From: CAYWNA01 sp964459305
GTDB taxonomy: Bacteria; Planctomycetota; Planctomycetia; Pirellulales; Pirellulaceae
Length of the DNA stretch: 35,840 nt
Direction of reading: 5' to 3'
Assembly (NCBI GenBank): GCA_964459305.1
Contig: CAYWNA010000127.1
Span: 1-35,840, forward strand
Shown: positions 31,823 to 35,840 of the stretch, piece by piece
How positions within the stretch are numbered: position 1 is the stretch's first letter
Layout of the letters: every line of letters starts with the position of its first letter
Notes under the pieces: generated by a model
Seen by the model: the letters and a program-made list of their open reading frames with translations, nothing else
What the model was told of the DNA's origin: nothing
The model's database searches: none
Made by a program: the position numbers and the translations under genes

Positions 31823-33403
31823 TTGAATAAGAAAGAGTCGAACGCAGTGCCGGATCCCGTCGCCGTTGATCCTCGGAGTGATGAATGGCTTTCCGGTGAC
31901 GTGGGCAGGCCATCGGAAGAGTTAGCCGAGGCTGTTGCGCGGCTCAAATCGCTGTGTGTCTTGAGCCAAACGGTATACCTGAACCAGACTGCTGGGCAGA
32001 TCCTGGAAGTGGCGGTGGCATTCCTGGACAGACTGCTCTGCCCGGAACGGTGCATTCTGGCCGTTTTTGGCGACGAGGGGGAAGTAAGCGAGGTTCGATC
32101 GAAAGGGATCGATGCGGAAGCACCGCTCTCCGACTGGCCGGTCAGCCAGAGCATCCTCTGCAAGGTTCGGCAAGACTACGTCGCCTTGCTTTCAACCGAC
32201 GCCCAGAAGGACAAGCGTTTGAAGGACTTCAAGAGCGTCGGCGCTTTGAATATCCGTTCGGTGCTGTGTGTCCCTCTGGGAACGGAGTCCGATCATCGAG
32301 GCATCGTCTATCTTGACAGCCGATTGGAGACCAAGGCGTTCAATAAGAGTGATCTACTCTTTCTGACGGCCGTTTGTCGTTACCTGGACTTGGCTATCCA
32401 CCATGCGGCTCAGCTCCGGGAAGCGAAGGAGCAGGCACAACTCAGTGAGCAGCGCGTGCTGTGCTTGCGAGAGGAGTTGTTCCGAAAGCACAAAATCGTG
32501 GGCGTCTCTCCGGCGATGGTCAACGCATATAAGAAGATCAAGCAGATCGCCGCGACGCCTCTTTCCATCGTGCTGACCGGCGAAACCGGCACCGGCAAGG
32601 AATTGTTTGCTCGTGCCGCACACCTGTCGAGCCCCCGGGCGGATGGGCCTTTCGTGGTCACCAATCTGGCCGCCATCAATCCGAACCTGATCGAGTCCGA
32701 GTTGTTTGGTCACGAGGCAGGTGCGTTTACCGGCGCCAATCAGAAGCGGATCGGACTGCTCGAACGGGCCAACGGGGGGACCCTGTTTCTCGATGAGATC
32801 GCGAGGGCACCGAACGAAACCCAGTTCAAGCTGCTTCGGGCCATTGAGCAGAAGGACTTCCAGCGGGTCGGCGGAAACGCTTCGATCCGCTCCGATTTCC
32901 GCGTGATTGCCGCCACTAGCAGAGACTTGCAGAGCATGATCGAGGAGGGGCGGTTTCTGCCGGACCTTTACTATCGGTTGGCCGAGGCCGCCATCTCGTT
33001 GCCACCGCTGCGGGATCGCAAAGAAGACATTCCTCTGTTGGCGAGGCATTTTCTGGAGCAAGAAGGGCTTGGTCGCCGGTTCTCTTCCGGGGCGATGCGT
33101 GCCCTGCAGCAGCACCCGTGGCCGGGCAGTGTGCGCGAACTACGCAGTGCCGTGCTGGCCATTGTCTGGACCACGGACGCCGATCCGATCCACCCGGAAC
33201 ACGTGGTTCGGTGTATGCGACTTCAAGCGGCACCGTCCACTTCTGGGCAATTCGTCCCACTGGCGCAGCGTTTGGCCGAGGTCGAGCGGGAGCACATTGC
33301 CCGGGCTTTGGAAATCGCTGGAGGCAACAAGAACCGGGCCATGGAGTTGCTAGGTATGGCTCGCGCAACTTTTTTCGAGCGATTGAAGCGGTATCGCCTC
33401 TGA
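31823..33403 (+). CDS. Sigma-54-dependent transcriptional activator (GAF - AAA+ - Fis HTH)
   Basis: A 526-residue bacterial enhancer-binding protein. The start appears to be TTG at 31823, supported by GGGAG seven bases upstream. Residues about 40-195 form a GAF sensor domain (LEVAVAFLDRLLCPERCILA, NIRSVLCVPLG, GIVYLDSR). The AAA+ core has Walker A GETGTGKE from residue 253, the sigma-54 contact loop GAFTGA at 300-305, Walker B GGTLFLDE and RDRKEDIPLLARHFLE. The C-terminus is a Fis-type HTH (ALEIAGGNKNRAMELLGMAR). All parts needed to open sigma-54 promoters are intact. The N-terminus is GAF, not a phospho-receiver, so the input is probably a small ligand or a partner kinase. A -24/-12 promoter and a palindrome lie just downstream, before the kinase gene, which is the probable target. 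Confidence 0.95.
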   Translation: MNKKESNAVPDPVAVDPRSDEWLSGDVGRPSEELAEAVARLKSLCVLSQTVYLNQTAGQILEVAVAFLDRLLCPERCILAVFGDEGEVSEVRSKGIDAEAPLSDWPVSQSILCKVRQDYVALLSTDAQKDKRLKDFKSVGALNIRSVLCVPLGTESDHRGIVYLDSRLETKAFNKSDLLFLTAVCRYLDLAIHHAAQLREAKEQAQLSEQRVLCLREELFRKHKIVGVSPAMVNAYKKIKQIAATPLSIVLTGETGTGKELFARAAHLSSPRADGPFVVTNLAAINPNLIESELFGHEAGAFTGANQKRIGLLERANGGTLFLDEIARAPNETQFKLLRAIEQKDFQRVGGNASIRSDFRVIAATSRDLQSMIEEGRFLPDLYYRLAEAAISLPPLRDRKEDIPLLARHFLEQEGLGRRFSSGAMRALQQHPWPGSVRELRSAVLAIVWTTDADPIHPEHVVRCMRLQAAPSTSGQFVPLAQRLAEVEREHIARALEIAGGNKNRAMELLGMARATFFERLKRYRL

Positions 33404-33441
33404 GCTGATAGACGCTTGCTGGATAGTCCAAAACTTGAACT

Positions 33442-33466
33442 ACGCAGTTCAGATTTTGAACTGCGT
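33442..33466. promoter_or_regulatory. Palindromic candidate enhancer site for the sigma-54 activator
   Basis: Perfect 10-base arms (ACGCAGTTCA, 33442-33451, with 33457-33466) around five bases. The centre is about 44 bases upstream of the -24 element and 39 bases after the activator stop. Fis-type activators bind such dyads upstream of sigma-54 promoters, commonly at -80 to -150, so the site is somewhat close. A role as a simple terminator hairpin of the activator gene is possible. Confidence 0.5.
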
Positions 33467-33495
33467 GAGCGGAGACTCGGCGCAACCGGCACATG

Positions 33496-33511
33496 TTGGC
33501 TGGGCAATTGC
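33496..33511 (+). promoter_or_regulatory. Candidate sigma-54 (-24/-12) promoter
   Basis: TTGGCTGGGCAATTGC contains the invariant GG (33498-33499) and GC (33510-33511) separated by exactly ten bases, with the flanking TTGGC and TTGC blocks of the consensus. Only the central CAC is not matched. Transcription would start near 33523, towards the kinase gene at 33761. Confidence 0.65.
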
Positions 33512-33530
33512 GCGTCCTTGCAACGTCGCC

Positions 33531-33656
33531 ATGAGGGACGGGGAAGACGGGTTTCTGCGGTCAAAAGCAGCCTTGGGCCTTGGCGGCTCTGGCGGCCTCA
33601 TCGCCTTTGGCACGGCGGTTGCGAAGAAGATCGCCCGGTTGGCCGGAAAACCCTGA
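33531..33656 (+). CDS. Possible 41-residue cationic/hydrophobic peptide downstream of the sigma-54 promoter
   Basis: The frame starts MRDGEDGFLRSKAALGLGG, continues with a Gly/Ala-rich hydrophobic stretch (GLIAFGTAVAKKIARLAGKP) and stops at 33656. Codon third positions are mostly G or C, as in neighbouring genes. The start lies only about eight bases from the predicted transcription start and has no ribosome site, so translation would be leaderless-like. The frame is also open upstream to 33435. It could be a small membrane peptide or simply leader RNA. No family is recognised. Confidence 0.35.
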   Translation: MRDGEDGFLRSKAALGLGGSGGLIAFGTAVAKKIARLAGKP

Positions 33657-33670
33657 TTCACTTTTTTGGT

Positions 33671-33694
33671 CCCGCCGCCTTCAGGCGGTTCGGG
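33671..33694. repeat. Hairpin in the kinase leader (REP-like)
   Basis: CCGCC (33675-33679) pairs with GGCGG (33684-33688) around TTCA; outer CCG/CGG bases (33672-33674 with 33691-33693) extend the stem past a small bulge. A T-run precedes it instead of following it, so it is not a normal terminator for the plus strand. A second stem, 33713-33719 with 33740-33746, ends two bases before the kinase ribosome site. Confidence 0.5.
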
Positions 33695-33760
33695 CTACGT
33701 AAAGCCGGTACCTCACACGCATGGTTGCGGCCCCGAGGCCGTGTGAAGGGAGGAGCGACC

Positions 33761-35840
33761 ATGGACCGTCAATATCGTGTGCGATGCAAGTGCGGCAAAC
33801 GTTTGGGCGTGAGAGAGAGCCATGTGGGCCGGGTGGGGCGGTGTCCCGGCTGTGGGGCGACGTTTCAAATCACGTGCCAGTTGCTCGACCGCTTGGCAGC
33901 CGGGCACTCGCAGCCAGCGGCCGAACGGGCCAAGCAGGCGGGCGAGCGCGTGGCCCAAGGGGCCGTAAGGCAGGATCCACCTGCTAAGCCATCCGCGGCG
34001 CGGGTTGCGCGGGAGTCCGACCATGGCAAGAGGCCTGAGGCGGCTATCTCCACCCACGGCGGCTCGGCCATGGCGGCCACCCCTGTGGTCGGCAAGCCGC
34101 CGATGCGCGCAGCCGTCCCACGGGATCGGGCGGCGGCTGAAGCGGACGTGCCCCTGGAGTGGGAACCGGGGGATGTGATCCTGGATTTGTACGAAGTCCT
34201 GCCGGTGACCGAAGGCTTCGGCGAGGATGCCGAGGAGAAGCCCTATCTGGAAGGCGGCATGGGCCGGGTGTATAGGGTCCGCCACCTTCAATGGGAGATG
34301 GACTTGGCCGTTAAGTGTCCTCAAGCGAAGGCATTCAAGACGCCGGAAGACCAGGAGAACTTCATCCGCGAATGCGAGTCGTGGATCGGCCTGGGCATGC
34401 ATCCGCATGTAGCCAGTTGCTTCTATGTGCGCGCACTTGGCGAGGTGCCGCGCATCTTTGCCGAGTATGTGCCCGGCGGCAGTCTGAAGCAGTGGATTGA
34501 CTTCGGCCGGCTGTACGAAGGGGAAGAGGAAAAGGAGGTGCTGGGCCGGATGCTGGATGTGGCCATCCAGTTGGCTTGGGGCCTGCACTATGCCCACGAG
34601 CAGAACATCATCCACCAGGATGTGAAGCCGCACAACGTGCTGTTGACGTCGGACGGCGTTGCCAAGGTGGTGGATTTTGGCCTAGCACGGGCCAAGGCCA
34701 CGGCAGGGTTGGTGGCATCGGCCGACCGTGGGGCCTCGATCCTGGTGACCCACGCGGGCGGCTACACGCCGGCCTATTGTTCGCCGGAACAGGTTTCTGG
34801 GGAGAAGCTCACTCGGCGGACGGACATTTGGAGCTGGGCGGTCAGCGTGTTGGAGATGTTCACCGGCGGGGTGGACTGGGAGCGTGGGACGGCGGCCGGC
34901 AAGACGCTCGAGCTGTTTCTTCAGCATGGTGGCCAGGAAGAGGGCATTCCGGCGATGCCTGGTGGGGTGGCGGAGCTGTTGCGATGGTGTTTCCAGCCGA
35001 CTCCTGAAGCGCGTCCGCCGGGGTTTGACGAGGTGGCTGATCGGTTGGAGGAAGTTTACCGGCGCGAGGTGGGGCGGGAGTATCCTCGTCCCAAGCCGGC
35101 TGAGGAGGCGTCGCTTCGGGCCGACGGGCTCAACAACCGGGCTTTGTCGCTATGGGACTTGGGCCGCAAGGAGGAGGCGTCGGGATTGTGGGAGGAGGCC
35201 CTGAGGAGCCATCCGCACCATCCCGAGGTAACCTACAACCGGGGTCTGGTCTTATGGAGACAGGGGAAGCTGACCGACGACCTACTGTTCCGGCAACTGG
35301 AGGACATGCGTCAATCATACGAGGGTTCGCGCGAGGCTGGGTATTTATTGGCGCGGTTCCAGATGGAACGGGGGGCGATGAAGGAGGCAGCGGAACTGTT
35401 GGACGGGTGTGTGCACGCCGGCGTGCAGAGCCCGGACGTGACCCGCGCGCGCAAACTGGCCCGTTCGACGCTCGGTCACCGGCAAATGCGAAAGTTCAAA
35501 GGGCGCGAATTGTGTGGGGTCACCTCGGTGGCGTTTAGTCCCGATGGCCGGTGGGCCCTTTCGGGAAGCGTGGATAAGATTCTTCGGCTGTGTAATGTGC
35601 CAAAGGGCGGATGTCTGCGCAGGTTCGAGGGGCATACAGATGTGGTCACCTCGGTGGCCATTACTCCTGACGGCCGCTATGCCCTTTCGGGGAGCGGGGA
35701 CAACACGCTTCGGCTGTGGGACGTGCAAACCGGCCAGTGCCTGTGCACGTTCAAGGGGCACGCAGACATGGTCACGTCCGTGGCCATTGATCCTAACAGC
35801 GGTTTGGCTCTTTCAGGAAGCGAGCGTAAGACCAAACGTC
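33761..35840 (+). CDS. Zn-ribbon / Ser-Thr protein kinase / TPR / WD40 protein, 3' partial
   Basis: The frame opens at ATG 33761, five bases after GGGAGGAG, and has no stop before the window end (693 codons seen). Residues 9-31 form a zinc-ribbon-like motif (Cys9, Cys11, Cys28, Cys31). A low-complexity linker precedes a Hanks-type kinase at about 165-430: glycine loop GGMGRVY, Lys185 in LAVK, HQDVKPHN with catalytic Asp287 (Gln replaces the usual Arg of HRD), DFG with Asp305, and SPEQ. A TPR-like region (about 450-560) follows, then WD40 repeats from residue 576 (VTSVAFSPDGRWALSGS, LRLWDVQTGQC). No membrane helix occurs in the seen part. By family knowledge such proteins phosphorylate Ser/Thr targets while WD40 blades bind partners. 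It is probably transcribed from the sigma-54 promoter upstream. Confidence 0.93.
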   Translation, partial: MDRQYRVRCKCGKRLGVRESHVGRVGRCPGCGATFQITCQLLDRLAAGHSQPAAERAKQAGERVAQGAVRQDPPAKPSAARVARESDHGKRPEAAISTHGGSAMAATPVVGKPPMRAAVPRDRAAAEADVPLEWEPGDVILDLYEVLPVTEGFGEDAEEKPYLEGGMGRVYRVRHLQWEMDLAVKCPQAKAFKTPEDQENFIRECESWIGLGMHPHVASCFYVRALGEVPRIFAEYVPGGSLKQWIDFGRLYEGEEEKEVLGRMLDVAIQLAWGLHYAHEQNIIHQDVKPHNVLLTSDGVAKVVDFGLARAKATAGLVASADRGASILVTHAGGYTPAYCSPEQVSGEKLTRRTDIWSWAVSVLEMFTGGVDWERGTAAGKTLELFLQHGGQEEGIPAMPGGVAELLRWCFQPTPEARPPGFDEVADRLEEVYRREVGREYPRPKPAEEASLRADGLNNRALSLWDLGRKEEASGLWEEALRSHPHHPEVTYNRGLVLWRQGKLTDDLLFRQLEDMRQSYEGSREAGYLLARFQMERGAMKEAAELLDGCVHAGVQSPDVTRARKLARSTLGHRQMRKFKGRELCGVTSVAFSPDGRWALSGSVDKILRLCNVPKGGCLRRFEGHTDVVTSVAITPDGRYALSGSGDNTLRLWDVQTGQCLCTFKGHADMVTSVAIDPNSGLALSGSERKTKR

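Noticed and set aside
31462..32163. 233-codon minus-strand frame
   Set aside because: About half is the shadow of the sigma-54 activator GAF region, and no family features are seen.
33713..34633. 306-codon minus-strand frame opposite the kinase start
   Set aside because: The plus strand carries an unbroken kinase frame with all catalytic motifs; the minus frame is its shadow.
35520..35820. DNA-level similarity between adjacent segments as a possible CRISPR or tandem repeat
   Set aside because: The similarity is explained by successive WD40 blades encoded in frame.

Overview
The window looks like chromosomal DNA from a planctomycete, probably Pirellulales-like. The evidence is the combination of a DUF1559 pseudopilin-like protein with an H-X9-DG tail, a membrane protein with the NPYASP N-terminal signature, a hydrazine-synthase-alpha-like dihaem protein, PQQ-type propellers, a kinase-WD40 protein and abundant short palindromic repeats in GC-rich DNA. 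The assignment rests on gene families, not on any rRNA marker.

Bases 1-11,911 form one plus-strand run that reads as a carbohydrate-use locus: a URO-D-family enzyme (cut by the window edge), an FGGY sugar kinase, a decayed DUF6259-like glycoside hydrolase, a GH89 alpha-N-acetylglucosaminidase, a secreted protein of unknown function and a very large propeller/methyltransferase fusion. Bases 12,084-15,810 hold an HZS-alpha-like secreted dihaem protein, a small lipoprotein and a DUF1559 protein. Two minus-strand genes follow (a doubtful Gly-rich mini-protein and a PmtA-like methyltransferase), then a plus-strand four-helix membrane protein.

Bases 21,410-17,740 are a tight minus-strand operon: an XRE helix-turn-helix fused to a class III cyclase-like domain, S-adenosylhomocysteine hydrolase (ahcY) and an FAD oxidoreductase. 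It starts from a visible extended -10 promoter. Divergent from it is a 2013-residue secreted protein made of about 29 tandem 39-residue helical repeats followed by a TPR tail. Its leader contains two nested perfect inverted repeats.

Bases 27,851-31,050 are mobile DNA: a perfect 26-bp-arm palindrome, an N-terminally truncated IS110 transposase with its right end, and a complete IS110-family element. Both right ends carry a TTGACA box, and the left end of the complete element contains foldable DNA that may encode a bridge RNA.

The last part (31,823-35,840) looks like a signalling module: a GAF/AAA+/Fis sigma-54 activator, a palindrome, a well-spaced -24/-12 sigma-54 promoter, a possible 41-residue peptide and a Zn-ribbon/Ser-Thr kinase/TPR/WD40 protein that runs off the window. 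The sigma-54 module, the HTH-cyclase/ahcY operon and the 39-residue-repeat giant are the strongest candidates for undescribed biology.
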